NCBI GenBank assembly: GCA_021774075.1
Contig: JAJFJK010000207.1
Location: 1 to 41,368, forward strand
DNA length: 41,368 bases
Source of the DNA: Nitrosomonas sp.
Lineage (GTDB): Bacteria; Pseudomonadota; Gammaproteobacteria; Burkholderiales; Nitrosomonadaceae
Direction of reading: 5' to 3'
Shown here: positions 1 through 8,835 of the stretch, piece after piece
Layout: every line of letters begins with the position of its first letter
How positions within the stretch are numbered: the first letter of the stretch is position 1
Notes under the pieces: generated by a model
The model's database searches: none
Told to the model about the DNA's origin: nothing
Seen by the model: only the letters and a program-made list of their open reading frames with translations
Translations under genes and position numbers: made by a program

Positions 1-64
1 CTCTCTGCCTACGACTCATGCGGTCAATTGATTTTATCCAAACTTTGAAGTCCATCGTTTTCAT
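1..64 (-). CDS. Partial 5' end of a probable transposase (IS1595-like?)
   Basis: Only the first 21 codons are inside the window; the gene continues beyond base 1. The minus strand reads MKTMDFKVWIKSIDRMSRRQ and onward, with a purine-rich AGAGGGA about 8 nt before the ATG at 64. A second in-frame ATG lies at 55. A short N-terminal helix of the form (F..W....L..)(S..QR) is what I recall from IS1595-type transposases, whose N-terminus precedes a zinc ribbon. About 70 bp upstream, GGCTATGTCGCAATTAATTG on the minus strand ending near 135 could be the terminal inverted repeat. The family is a guess because the catalytic part is not visible. Confidence 0.35.
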   Translation of the reverse strand, partial: MKTMDFKVWIKSIDRMSRRQR

Positions 65-192
65 GGTGTGCATCCCTCTTTTTACATCCTGATACACATT
101 GGACGCTCAATTCAACAATTAATTGCGACATAGCCATTTTATTTCTATTCGAGTTTTCACACAGCCTGGGCCGACAACCGACTGTCAGCGCG

Positions 193-339
193 GTAGGGCG
201 GAGAAGCTTGCGTCATCTGCCGTATGGCAAAACTTAACAAATAGTTAATTCTCGGTGTAATAATATTTCGTGTAAAAGAAGATTATTTGAAGTATGGCAT
301 CATTGATTTGGCGGATGGCGCTACGCTCTTCCGCCCTAC
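193..339. repeat. Imperfect long inverted repeat of GTAGGGCGGA type
   Basis: GTAGGGCGGAGAAGCTTGCG at 193-212 and onward is mirrored by CGCTACGCTCTTCCGCCCTAC ending at 339. The arms are about 30 nt, with several mismatches, separated by about 90 bp of AT-rich sequence. Such GTAGGGCGGA...TCCGCCCTAC pairs recur in many proteobacterial genomes as extragenic repeats. The remainder of bases 65-400 holds no recognisable gene; it lies between the partial transposase and the 3' end of the batD-like gene. Confidence 0.55.
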
Positions 340-400
340 TGCCTAACTACGTTACACCTTACATGTTGAGGGCAGCATTTTAGGCGATGCACAGCAGATT

Positions 401-2164
401 TTAACTTTTGGCATACAGACCAGGTAAAATATTCTTGTCAGTGGCTTTGCTATTTTGTTCTGGGAGCTTAATTAGCAGTTTGCCCAGTTCCCGGCCATCC
501 CAGTTTTCATTATTGCCCTGATACAACATACGATCCAGTGTTGTTAAAGCGGCACTGATTGCCGGGTCGTCTAGTCGCGAAGCGAGGTCTTCAAGGCCGC
601 TAAGTGGTGATTGCGGCCAGTGGGTAGCTGCCCATTGGAGTATGTAGTGGCGGGTTTGTTGTGCATCATTCGCTTGGCAGGCAGCGTGAAAAAGCTTTCT
701 GGCTTTACGGCTGTTTGCCGCTTCAGGCGTTTGTGTTTTTTTCTGTTGTGTGTTTTCCGGTGAAGAACGGCGTTTGCGCCACCACAGTCCCAGTGTGATC
801 AGCCACAGTGCCGCAAATACAAGGCTTGTCCAGAACCAGCCATCATGATTCAGCGATGATGTTGATGTCCGGTTTGTCGTGCCGCTATCAGTGAAGAATT
901 GATTGGTATCCGCCATTTGTGCAGATTGCTGCGTGGTGTTTTCATTGGGATTTATTGCTGCTGCGCCCGGTGTTTGGGGGAATGTGCGTTGTGGTTGACC
1001 AGCGGCAGGGATGACCTCAATGCGGCGTTCTGCAAGGGTGGTTGAGCGCTCTTGATCTGTGCGGGTATCCCACCAATGTAACGACAATGCGGGCAGTGTG
1101 TATGTCCCCGGTTGCGTGGGCATATAGGCCAGTCGCAGGGTTTTTTCGCCTTGGATATTATGTTGCAGATTTTGTGTGTCGGACTGCGCACGGTCGGGAT
1201 ATAGCTTGAAGCCGTCAATGTCCGAGAACTGCAAATCAGGCAGTTGTTCGCCCGTGACGCCCAGGGCTCTAATGGTGATGTTGCGGGTTAGCGGGTCGCC
1301 AACGCTGATCTGGTTGTCTTCCGGTTGCCAGTCTTCAATGAGTTCAACAGATTCCGCGGGCAACCAATATTGTGATGTGTTTTGATCTGGACGCGGGCGT
1401 ACGTCGAGTGTGATGGGCTCACCGCGTAGTCGAATAGGGCGGTTACTGGAAAACATTCGGTCAAAAAACTGGTCACGCCGCGCAATATTATCCGGGATTT
1501 GTGCATCCAGTATCGGGCCAGGGATCATAATGTTGCCACTGGTTTGTGGGAATATAATAAATTCCCGCTCAATGACGTGATAGGGTTTTCCATCATGCAT
1601 TGCCTGGTATTCGCGGTCTTCCCCCAGCCGCTGCACGACGGCGTTTTCCGCCTTCGGCTCACTTAAATTGCCTTGTACCAGATCCACCGCAAAAAACACA
1701 CGCATGGTGTAGCGCACCATGCCTTGCACATAGGGGTCGGTTTTATCTACTTCCGCTTCGATAAAGACCGGCGTATTTGTATCGGAGCTCAAGCCAGCGG
1801 ATGTTTCACTGACTTGCAGGAAGAGTACGGGCGTTTGCTCGTCATTAATGGTCAGCGCGGGAATGGTTAATTCCCCGCTGCGCTTGGGTGCCAGCGTAAT
1901 TGTCCAGGTTGTGCGTGAATCAATTCTGCCATTGATAATATTGATGCGGCTGCCGCTAATCATGCCCATGACATCAAAGTCTTCGTTTAATGCTTGTGTG
2001 CTGGGCATGGTCGAAGTCTGGCCGCTGGCTTCTATGGTGAGTAGCACCGTTTCACCTTCAATAATTTGGTTGCGATCCAAATGCGCGGTTAGGGTAGCAT
2101 TGGCATGCAGTGTGATGATGCAAAGCAGCCCGGCGATAAGTATTAAGACAAGATATTTTTTCAT
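401..2164 (-). CDS. batD: BatD-like protein, last gene of MoxR-VWA operon
   Basis: The 587-residue protein begins with a Sec signal peptide (about 1-23, MKKYLVLILIAGLLCIITL...A). Repeated immunoglobulin-like beta segments follow, with the EGETVLLTIEASG motif typical of the N-terminus of BatD (oxygen tolerance protein family). One transmembrane helix lies near 440-460, followed by a basic cytoplasmic tail of about 125 residues. It should be anchored in the inner membrane with its bulk in the periplasm. It is the last of six same-strand genes and its start overlaps the stop of the VWA-TPR gene (2161-2164). By analogy with Bat proteins it may bind the two VWA proteins during envelope stress; its exact client is unknown. 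Confidence 0.85.
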   Translation of the reverse strand: MKKYLVLILIAGLLCIITLHANATLTAHLDRNQIIEGETVLLTIEASGQTSTMPSTQALNEDFDVMGMISGSRINIINGRIDSRTTWTITLAPKRSGELTIPALTINDEQTPVLFLQVSETSAGLSSDTNTPVFIEAEVDKTDPYVQGMVRYTMRVFFAVDLVQGNLSEPKAENAVVQRLGEDREYQAMHDGKPYHVIEREFIIFPQTSGNIMIPGPILDAQIPDNIARRDQFFDRMFSSNRPIRLRGEPITLDVRPRPDQNTSQYWLPAESVELIEDWQPEDNQISVGDPLTRNITIRALGVTGEQLPDLQFSDIDGFKLYPDRAQSDTQNLQHNIQGEKTLRLAYMPTQPGTYTLPALSLHWWDTRTDQERSTTLAERRIEVIPAAGQPQRTFPQTPGAAAINPNENTTQQSAQMADTNQFFTDSGTTNRTSTSSLNHDGWFWTSLVFAALWLITLGLWWRKRRSSPENTQQKKTQTPEAANSRKARKLFHAACQANDAQQTRHYILQWAATHWPQSPLSGLEDLASRLDDPAISAALTTLDRMLYQGNNENWDGRELGKLLIKLPEQNSKATDKNILPGLYAKS

Positions 2165-3921
2165 TTCCCTTGTTGTTTTCGTTGTATATGTTCCAGCATA
2201 AATTTCCGGCGTAATAACCCGGACGGATCTTCAGGAATCTGCCGCAACCATTGTTCCAATGCAATATCCTCTTCGCTGGGCAAAGTGTTGTCCTCGTCTG
2301 CCATGTCCGGTGCTAAGGCGTTATGTTGTTCGTCTTGTGGTTGTTGGTCGCTTTGATCTTGTTGTTCATCTTGTTCCCCATGCATTGCATCGGCTTGTTG
2401 CTGATCTGCATGGTCAGCATGGTCTTCGGATTGTTCGTGATCAGCGTCTTCCTCGCCAGATTGTGCATCGTCTTGCTGTTGTTCTGAATCGTCCGAATTG
2501 TCATTATCTTGTTCTGCTGTTTCATCAGAGGACTGTTCAGGATCACTATCGCTATCCCCATCCTCCTGTTGAGAAGAATCATCTTTCTGCGGCTGTTGCG
2601 CAAGCAATGTTTTCAATAATTCAAGGTTGGTCCGGGCATCGTCATGTGCGGGGTTTTGTTCTAATACTTCGCGGTAGGCGGCGATGGCCTGTTGCAGATC
2701 GCCAGTGCGTGCTAAAGCATTGCCTTGGTTATATTTGGCTTCAATGTCATCGGATTCAGCAAATGCTTGCGCCGCGCCCTCATAATCACCCGTTTCATAC
2801 AGCGCCATGCCACGCCAGTTGGCGTCACGAAATTGTTGCGCCGCCGTTTGTGCATCACCCTGATGCAAACTGTTTTGCGCCTGTTGGTCTGAACGTAGCC
2901 ACAGATCCTGCCAGCCAAAGGCGTAGGCCGGTGGTGGTGTGATCAACAAACAAACAAATCCCATCAGCCAGCCACGCCTGAAAGCCATTGCAGCGAGTAA
3001 TAAAAGCAGTGGCAACAGCCACGCCCCATGTTCAATCCAACGATCCACGCCGCTGTTTTCCACGATATCAAATGTATCGCTTGCCGTGATATCCGGCAGC
3101 AGGCGGTTTAAATCCTGTTCATCCGTGGTCATCAAACTGAATGTACCGCTACCGGCACGTGCCAGCTGTTGCAATGGTTCAGGATTAAAACGCACGAATT
3201 CAGTAATACCGTCATGATGCATGGTGCCGCCTTGTTCCGTACCGATACCCAATATGGAAAGCCGGTATCCCTGTTCACGTAATTTACGCGCTTGTGCGAG
3301 AGCCGTGGCCGGATCTGTGATGCCGTCGGAAATGAGTAATATTTCACCATGCCGCAAGCCGGTTAGGTTGAGTAATTCACCTGCCATTTGCAGGGCCGGT
3401 GTGCCGAAGTCGCCTTTTGCGGGCATGATTTCAGTGCTCAATGCGCTGATCAAATTCACAATGGTTGCGTTATCTTCAGTTAATGGCGTGACAATATGCG
3501 CTTCTCCGGCAAACACCACCAGCCCAGTGCGCCCTTCAGTGGAGCGTGCCAGAATATCCATGATCTTGAAACGTGCACGTTCCAGACGCGACGGCGACAC
3601 ATCATTGGCATTCATCGACGGGGATAAATCAAGAATTACAACGCGGGACATTTGCGCGCGCCATACCGCTTCGGGTTGGCGTTCCCATACCGGGCCGGCC
3701 AGAATGAGAATCGCCAGCAACCAGCCGACAGTCAGTAATACCAGCGGCAGGCGTGTCGATTTGCCGGGTGACTCCAGCCATAAGGGTGCCAGTAATTGTT
3801 GATCAAATACGCTATGCCAGGCGCTGCCCGAAGATTGTTTGCGCCAAAGTGCAATCAACAGTCCTATTGTTGGGATCAATACCAAAAACCATAGTGGCCG
3901 TAAAAAATGAAATTCGCTCAT
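2161..3921 (-). CDS. batB: VWA-TPR membrane protein (BatB/BatC fusion)
   Basis: The 586-residue protein has two N-terminal transmembrane helices (about 8-26 and 58-76). A von Willebrand A domain follows, with an intact MIDAS motif DLSPS at 98-102 and a later SDG, then a third and fourth membrane segment near 295-330. TPR repeats occupy about 345-440. The segment 440-550 is extremely rich in Asp, Glu, Gln and Ser and is probably disordered; the C-terminus carries the LLRRKF motif seen in this family. Homologues are often two genes (BatB and BatC); here they are one polypeptide, as in many proteobacteria. It lies 7 bp downstream of the other VWA gene. The repetitive CAG/GAT-type coding of the acidic tail creates a long spurious ORF on the opposite strand. 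Confidence 0.88.
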   Translation of the reverse strand: MSEFHFLRPLWFLVLIPTIGLLIALWRKQSSGSAWHSVFDQQLLAPLWLESPGKSTRLPLVLLTVGWLLAILILAGPVWERQPEAVWRAQMSRVVILDLSPSMNANDVSPSRLERARFKIMDILARSTEGRTGLVVFAGEAHIVTPLTEDNATIVNLISALSTEIMPAKGDFGTPALQMAGELLNLTGLRHGEILLISDGITDPATALAQARKLREQGYRLSILGIGTEQGGTMHHDGITEFVRFNPEPLQQLARAGSGTFSLMTTDEQDLNRLLPDITASDTFDIVENSGVDRWIEHGAWLLPLLLLLAAMAFRRGWLMGFVCLLITPPPAYAFGWQDLWLRSDQQAQNSLHQGDAQTAAQQFRDANWRGMALYETGDYEGAAQAFAESDDIEAKYNQGNALARTGDLQQAIAAYREVLEQNPAHDDARTNLELLKTLLAQQPQKDDSSQQEDGDSDSDPEQSSDETAEQDNDNSDDSEQQQDDAQSGEEDADHEQSEDHADHADQQQADAMHGEQDEQQDQSDQQPQDEQHNALAPDMADEDNTLPSEEDIALEQWLRQIPEDPSGLLRRKFMLEHIQRKQQGK

Positions 3922-3928
3922 GGTCTAA

Positions 3929-4906
3929 TTAACCGGTTCTCCACCAACGCAGGGCAAGCAACAAACTGAATATCAATGTAAGACCCAGCGGCCAGACAAA
4001 AAGTTCAGTGGTTGGCCGCACCATGCGATTGCCTTTCATGGAGGGTTCCAGTTTATCCAATTGGCGATAAATATCTTTCAGTGTGTCGCGATCAGTGGCG
4101 CGAAAATATTCCCCGCCGGTCATGTCTGCAATCATTTTAAGTGTTTCCTCATCCAGATCGGACGCCGGATCAACCATACGCGTGCCAAAAAAACTGCTGA
4201 CCTGTCTGGGCTCACCGCCCACGCCTATGGTGTATATGCGCAAGCCTTGCTGCGCTGCAAGTTCGGCCGCTTTACGGGGCAACACATGACCGGCGTTATT
4301 GGCGCCGTCTGTTAGTAGTACCAGAACGGTTTCTCCGCTGGCGTTTTGTAAGCGTTTTAAGGCCATGCCGATGGCGTCTCCAATGGCGGTTTCTCTGCCG
4401 GCAATGCCAATCACGGTGTCTTGTAACAAACTGGCTACGGTCATATGATCAAAAGTCAGCGGTGTTTGCAAATATGCTTCCGTGCCAAACAAAATCAAGC
4501 CGATACGATCACCTTCACGGCGCTGAATGAATTCTCCCGCGACTTGTTTGACGACTTCCAGACGGTTGGTGTGTCCGTCACCCATGTCGGCAATTTCCAT
4601 ACTGCCGGAAACATCCACAGCCAGCAGTAAATTTCGGCCACTTTCCGGGAGTTCGGTTTCATCGCCTAACCATTGTGGCTTGGCGCTGGCAGTGATCAAT
4701 AACAGCCAACACAACAATGTTCCCCACAAGCGTAATGAACGCAGGTTGAAACGATTCGCCGCAGCAATATGTGTTGCATGATACGCGCTGATGAATGGCG
4801 CAAATAAGACACCTTGCCGGACGGATGTGGCGGGCGGTACAAAATGCCGAATCAACCAGGGCAAAGGCAGCAGAAAAAACATCCAGGGCCAAGCGAATTC
4901 AAACAT
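3929..4906 (-). CDS. batA: VWA domain membrane protein (BatA-like)
   Basis: The 325-residue protein has hydrophobic segments at about 6-20 and 60-76, a VWA domain with a canonical MIDAS motif DVSGS at 98-102, and LTDGANNAG further on. A C-terminal transmembrane helix lies near 303-320. This matches BatA/VWA proteins of MoxR operons, where two VWA proteins are anchored in the inner membrane with periplasmic metal-dependent adhesion domains. Its start codon overlaps the end of the DUF4381 gene by 8 bp, so translation is probably coupled. Function beyond metal-dependent protein contact cannot be read from the sequence. Confidence 0.88.
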   Translation of the reverse strand: MFEFAWPWMFFLLPLPWLIRHFVPPATSVRQGVLFAPFISAYHATHIAAANRFNLRSLRLWGTLLCWLLLITASAKPQWLGDETELPESGRNLLLAVDVSGSMEIADMGDGHTNRLEVVKQVAGEFIQRREGDRIGLILFGTEAYLQTPLTFDHMTVASLLQDTVIGIAGRETAIGDAIGMALKRLQNASGETVLVLLTDGANNAGHVLPRKAAELAAQQGLRIYTIGVGGEPRQVSSFFGTRMVDPASDLDEETLKMIADMTGGEYFRATDRDTLKDIYRQLDKLEPSMKGNRMVRPTTELFVWPLGLTLIFSLLLALRWWRTG

Positions 4907-5360
4907 AGGTGTTTTTCCCTGGTCGATTGGATTTAATCCAGCGGTGTGCTAAAGCAGTTAGTTCATTAAAATCCGCCGATTGTTTTTGGTATGGATCGGT
5001 TAATAAAATACGCCCAGAACCTGATGTGAATTCTCCATTGCCGCCATTGGCGTCCAGAAACTCCAGCCAGGCTTTGCCGGACAGGGAAGCTACTGTTTTG
5101 GTCGGCCAACAAACCATGGCATAACGTTTGAGTAACTGATTCAGCGTAGCGATGGGGTGATCATCAGGTGCTTGATTTAATAATTCCAGTTCACGCAGTG
5201 CGGCGCGTTGTGGTGCCATGCGCCGCCAGTATCGATAGATGACGATCAACAGCGCTATGATTGCGAACAAAACCAGCCACCAACCCAGTGCAGGCGGCCA
5301 CCAGCTGATTGGTGCGGGTGCATGTAACGGGCGTAACGCTGCGAGGGGATCGTCCATCAT
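4899..5360 (-). CDS. DUF4381 membrane protein
   Basis: The 153-residue protein opens with a proline-rich segment (LHAPAPISWWPPALGWW), typical of DUF4381. A single transmembrane helix follows (about 28-43), then a basic cytoplasmic domain. DUF4381 proteins occur between DUF58 and VWA genes in MoxR operons, as here. The start overlaps the DUF58 stop by 4 bp (ATGA); two adjacent Met codons (5360 and 5357) are both possible. The role is unknown; presumably it is a membrane scaffold within the complex. Confidence 0.82.
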   Translation of the reverse strand: MMDDPLAALRPLHAPAPISWWPPALGWWLVLFAIIALLIVIYRYWRRMAPQRAALRELELLNQAPDDHPIATLNQLLKRYAMVCWPTKTVASLSGKAWLEFLDANGGNGEFTSGSGRILLTDPYQKQSADFNELTALAHRWIKSNRPGKNTYV

Positions 5361-6268
5361 TGTTTATGTCGGCGCGTTAAACCAGTGCGCAAGGCGGGAA
5401 CCATTGGGTCGGTGGTGGCGATTTCCATGAAATGAATGGCATGTCGTGTGCAAATGCTGCGTATTTTGGCACGATGGTTTTGAAATTGCGCTTGCCATTG
5501 TTCGTGCACTGAAGATTGACTGGTGTCCAGTGATAAGCGTTGTTGATTGATGCCGAGGCGATAAAACCCGGCAGGTGGCGGTGATGCTTCCAGTGGATCA
5601 TAAAGAAAAGTAGCTATTACATCATTATGTAGTGCGATGGTCGCCAGATGTTTTTCCGCGTTATCGCCCAATTCTCTGAAATCACTAAACACAACCACTA
5701 GACTGCCAGGGTGTACCACACGCGCCATGCGTGCCAGGGAATGATCCATGCGTCCAATAGTGTTATCGCCCGGCGCAGTAGGTTGCAACTGAACGATTGC
5801 CCGTAGCATGGATAATAAACCGGATTCCCGCGTTGCCGGATAAATTTCCTGATGAGCATCTGCTGCATGCACAATGCCGCCGACACGATCACCGGCGCGT
5901 ACCGCCGCCCAACCGAATAAAGCGCTTAATCGACCCGCCAGAACAGATTTGTATTGGACACGGCTGCCAAAATACATGCCGGGATGTAAATCGATCAGAA
6001 ACATGACAGGGCGTTCACGTTCTTCGCGGAACAGCTTGGTATGCGGGCGGCCTCGACGGGCAGTTACGCGCCAGTCGATGGTACGGGCGTCATCGCCAGC
6101 CTGATAGGCGCGCACTTCATCAAACTCCATGCCGCGGCCATGGTAGACAGAAAGATAACCCCCGGATTGCGCCGACAAAGTGCGTCTGCGCGCACTCAGT
6201 TCCAATCCTCTGGCTGCGGCGCGTAGTCGAATTAGGGTGTTTAATTCCAGCGTGGTACCGTTAGTCAT
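5357..6268 (-). CDS. DUF58 domain protein, MoxR partner
   Basis: The longest open frame runs to 6346, but the ATG at 6268 (MTNGTTLELNTLIRLRAAA) is the likelier start. It lies 4 bp after the MoxR stop, whereas the longer form would overlap MoxR by about 75 bp. The resulting protein has about 303 residues and shows the DUF58 core signature (the YQAGDDARTIDWRVTARRG region) and a C-terminal VWA-like fold (FLIDLHPGM, VVFSDF). No membrane helix is seen, so it is probably cytoplasmic. DUF58 proteins are invariably paired with MoxR ATPases and are thought to link them to VWA partners. Confidence 0.87.
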   Translation of the reverse strand: MTNGTTLELNTLIRLRAAARGLELSARRRTLSAQSGGYLSVYHGRGMEFDEVRAYQAGDDARTIDWRVTARRGRPHTKLFREERERPVMFLIDLHPGMYFGSRVQYKSVLAGRLSALFGWAAVRAGDRVGGIVHAADAHQEIYPATRESGLLSMLRAIVQLQPTAPGDNTIGRMDHSLARMARVVHPGSLVVVFSDFRELGDNAEKHLATIALHNDVIATFLYDPLEASPPPAGFYRLGINQQRLSLDTSQSSVHEQWQAQFQNHRAKIRSICTRHAIHFMEIATTDPMVPALRTGLTRRHKQ

Positions 6269-6272
6269 GGAT

Positions 6273-7289
6273 TTATGGCGCAGGTAAACTGACCAATATT
6301 TCATCAATACATTGCTGGGAAGTGACACCGTCGGCTTCCGCCTCATAATTCAGTAGTATTCTGTGACGCAGCGCATCGGGCGTTACTTTTTGCACGTCTT
6401 CCGGTGTGACGAAATCGCGTTCAGCCAGCCATGCCGTGGCGCGGGCTGCGCGTTCGATCGCGATTGCGCCGCGTGGACTGGCACCCCATCGTATCCAGCT
6501 GGCAAGTTCCTGGCCGTAATTGCCGGGATGACGGGTTGTTTCGACAATTTCTACAATATATTCTTCCACCGCTTCGGCCAAATGTATTTGCATGGTTTCG
6601 CGTCGGGCAGTAAATATCTGTTCCTGTGTGACCAATTGTGATACTTCTTGTGCTTTTTGCGCGAGTGAATTCAGTGCTTCATGTCGAACCAGTTGTAGAA
6701 TTTTCCGACTGGCATTTTTGTCTGGATAATCCACGCGCACATGCATTAAAAAACGATCAAGCTGCGCCTCCGGCAAGGGATACGTGCCTTCCTGTTCAAT
6801 CGGGTTCTGCGTCGCCATCACCAGAAATAATGGCGGTAAAGGATAGCTTTTTGCGCCGACGGTGACCTGGCGCTCTTCCATTGCCTCCAGCAGTGCGGAT
6901 TGCACTTTGGCGGGCGCACGGTTTATTTCATCGGCGAGAACCACATTGTGGAAGACCGGCCCTTTGTTAAATGTGAAATTTCCACTTTCAGGGCGAAAAA
7001 CGTCACTGCCGGTTAGATCGGCAGGCAACAAATCCGGCGTAAACTGAATACGATGAAAATCTGCCTCCAGACTATTTGCAAGAGTTTTAATGGCACGCGT
7101 TTTAGCCAAGCCGGGCGCACCTTCCAGCAGCAAATGCCCGTCGCAAAGTAGTGTCAATAACAGGCGTTGCACCAAGGATTGTTGACCAACAATTTGCTGC
7201 TCAATGTCGTGATAAAGTTGTGAAAATGCTTCTCTGCAAGTTTTATTATTTTTCATTTCATGTTGAACGTCACAATGTTGACGTGTCAT
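6273..7289 (-). CDS. MoxR-family AAA+ ATPase
   Basis: The 338-residue AAA+ protein has Walker A GAPGLAKT at 57-64, Walker B VVLADE at 116-121, and the family motif MATQNPIEQEGTYPLPEAQL with LDRF at 158-180. MoxR ATPases act as chaperone-like remodelling factors. It is the first gene of the six-gene operon. Translation from 7289 is supported by a GGGA element about 7 nt upstream; an internal ATG at 7256 lacks a Shine-Dalgarno sequence. A perfect inverted repeat lies 37-78 bp upstream. Confidence 0.93.
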   Translation of the reverse strand: MTRQHCDVQHEMKNNKTCREAFSQLYHDIEQQIVGQQSLVQRLLLTLLCDGHLLLEGAPGLAKTRAIKTLANSLEADFHRIQFTPDLLPADLTGSDVFRPESGNFTFNKGPVFHNVVLADEINRAPAKVQSALLEAMEERQVTVGAKSYPLPPLFLVMATQNPIEQEGTYPLPEAQLDRFLMHVRVDYPDKNASRKILQLVRHEALNSLAQKAQEVSQLVTQEQIFTARRETMQIHLAEAVEEYIVEIVETTRHPGNYGQELASWIRWGASPRGAIAIERAARATAWLAERDFVTPEDVQKVTPDALRHRILLNYEAEADGVTSQQCIDEILVSLPAP

Positions 7290-7325
7290 TGTTATTCCCA
7301 GGTTCAGGGTAAAAGTTAAAGGCTG

Positions 7326-7367
7326 GCAAAACGAATATTATAATATCAATCCGGGTATTCGTTTTGC
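7326..7367. promoter_or_regulatory. Perfect 12-bp inverted repeat between two minus-strand operons
   Basis: GCAAAACGAATA at 7326-7337 is exactly mirrored by TATTCGTTTTGC at 7356-7367 with an 18-bp spacer. It lies between the methyltransferase gene (ends 7445) and the MoxR start (7289). It could be the transcription terminator of the glycosylation genes, although the following T-run is weak, or an operator for the MoxR operon. The sequence alone does not decide between these. Confidence 0.5.
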
Positions 7368-7444
7368 AATGCTGTGAATGAGATGGATGCTTAAATTCCT
7401 GCAACCGGTGAAATATTCAAGTTAGGGGAAAGCCTTGTTCTTTA

Positions 7445-8263
7445 TTAGGTTGCGATGTTTCGTCGCGCAATTACTTCCATGCCTGCCTTGTAACGACTGC
7501 TCACGGCATAAGCGCATGGCGTGAAGCCACTGGCGGTCAGCATTATGGTTAACATGGCGCGACTAAAGTTGTGGTGATGTTCCATTTCCACCCAGTATGG
7601 ATTGGCGTTGAGTTTGTCCATCGCCCGCCAACTGAAACAATCGTAATTGGGACAAGATACCAATACCAGACCGTTCGGTTTGAGCAAATCATGGGCTTTT
7701 TTTAGAGCCGTCATGGGAAACGCCATATGTTCCAACACATCGGCAAACGAGACGATGTCAAATAATTGATCATCGTTTAGCTGAAGAAAGTCTATTTGGT
7801 TTGCGGCATAGCCCCATTCACGTAAACTGCGTACTGTAGATTCACGCAGATCCAGGCCCACGCTTTTACAACCGAATTCTGCTGCTACCGCAACCAGACC
7901 GCCTGCACCGCAGCCGACATCCAGCCATACGGGTTCAGTTAGCAAAAAAGATTCCGGCAAATAACGCAACGTACGTTCCACAGTTTCCGCCCAATGCAAG
8001 CGTATTTGATCGGCGTTGGTTGCATCCATAACTTGATGGGCATGCGCATGTCGGAATAATTCTTGCAAACCCGCCTTGGTGTAATAGCTGTCCGTGTAAA
8101 TATGCCCGCACATTGCACACTGCAGCCAGTGCAATTGGCGTGGCAGCTCGCCAGTATCGATTGGATACTGACTGCAATCGAAATATCCGCGGTCATTATA
8201 TTCAGTATGTGCGCATAGTGGACAGCCAGCATAGCGTTCTTTCAAAACACGCATGTTACTCAT
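7445..8263 (-). CDS. Class I SAM methyltransferase with N-terminal zinc ribbon
   Basis: The 272-residue protein starts with a four-cysteine zinc-ribbon-like module (CPLC near 14-17 and CAMC near 48-51). A Rossmann methyltransferase domain follows, with motif I LDVGCGAGGL and a later DVLEHM, as in Methyltransf_23/UbiG-type enzymes. Proteins with this CxxC...CxxC head plus methyltransferase domain are common in surface-polysaccharide and glycoprotein clusters. Its start overlaps the preceding methyltransferase stop by 4 bp. The most likely substrate is a sugar or lipid-linked glycan made with the neighbouring glycosyltransferase; this is inferred from context. Confidence 0.8.
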   Translation of the reverse strand: MSNMRVLKERYAGCPLCAHTEYNDRGYFDCSQYPIDTGELPRQLHWLQCAMCGHIYTDSYYTKAGLQELFRHAHAHQVMDATNADQIRLHWAETVERTLRYLPESFLLTEPVWLDVGCGAGGLVAVAAEFGCKSVGLDLRESTVRSLREWGYAANQIDFLQLNDDQLFDIVSFADVLEHMAFPMTALKKAHDLLKPNGLVLVSCPNYDCFSWRAMDKLNANPYWVEMEHHHNFSRAMLTIMLTASGFTPCAYAVSSRYKAGMEVIARRNIAT

Positions 8264-8835
8264 ACCAGTACCAATTCAATGGCTGGTGCACGTTGTAATT
8301 CAGCCAGTGGTTCACGTGCCGGTTTGATCGCATGTAACTCTACAACCATTTCTTTGACTTGGTTACGTAGTGTGCGAATTTTTAGCATCATCTCGTCAAC
8401 ACTCAGACCCTCGTTATCGATTTTTGGCAACAGCATGCTGACACGTTCAGTATGCCAGTCACCACGATAACCATAATCTGCGCGCCAATAAAAAGGTTGG
8501 GAAAAATAACCGAAGCTGGCATGGAAGTATTGGCGCACATGTGTTGGGTCTTCGAACGCATCGTCGCTGGAGCCGTAAGGAACCCTAATGTGAGCAACAG
8601 CATTCGGTGCTGCAATACGATGTAATTCCTGCATCAATGGCAATGGGTTTTGCAAATGCTCAAGCACATGTGACAATAGAAATTCATCGATATGATTGTC
8701 CGGCAGCGGCAATGGCTGTTCCGCGCATTGGTCAATGTCTGCCACCACATCAATTCCCGGTAAGGCCATGCGATCTAAATTTATCCAGTCAGCAATTACA
8801 TTACGCCCACAACCAACATTCAATTTTTTACTCAC
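8260..8835 (-). CDS. SAM-dependent methyltransferase (class I, short)
   Basis: The 191-residue protein begins directly with the SAM-binding motif KLNVGCGRNV and shows HVLEHL and a PYGSSDDAFEDPTHVRQY segment. These mark the short methyltransferases found in glycan loci, often annotated Methyltransf_11. It overlaps both neighbours by 4 bp (8260-8263 and 8832-8835), so the three genes are probably translationally coupled. The C-terminal 40 residues form a likely helix with no recognised motif. Confidence 0.8.
   Translation of the reverse strand: MSKKLNVGCGRNVIADWINLDRMALPGIDVVADIDQCAEQPLPLPDNHIDEFLLSHVLEHLQNPLPLMQELHRIAAPNAVAHIRVPYGSSDDAFEDPTHVRQYFHASFGYFSQPFYWRADYGYRGDWHTERVSMLLPKIDNEGLSVDEMMLKIRTLRNQVKEMVVELHAIKPAREPLAELQRAPAIELVLV

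Noticed and set aside
2259..2942. A 227-residue open frame on the plus strand
   Set aside because: It lies entirely antisense to the VWA-TPR gene; its openness follows from the biased GAT/CAG codons of the acidic tail, and its protein (rich in His, Arg, Val) matches no family.
3221..3802. A 193-residue plus-strand open frame
   Set aside because: It is antisense to the VWA domain of the same gene, with Arg/Ser-rich composition and no start signal.
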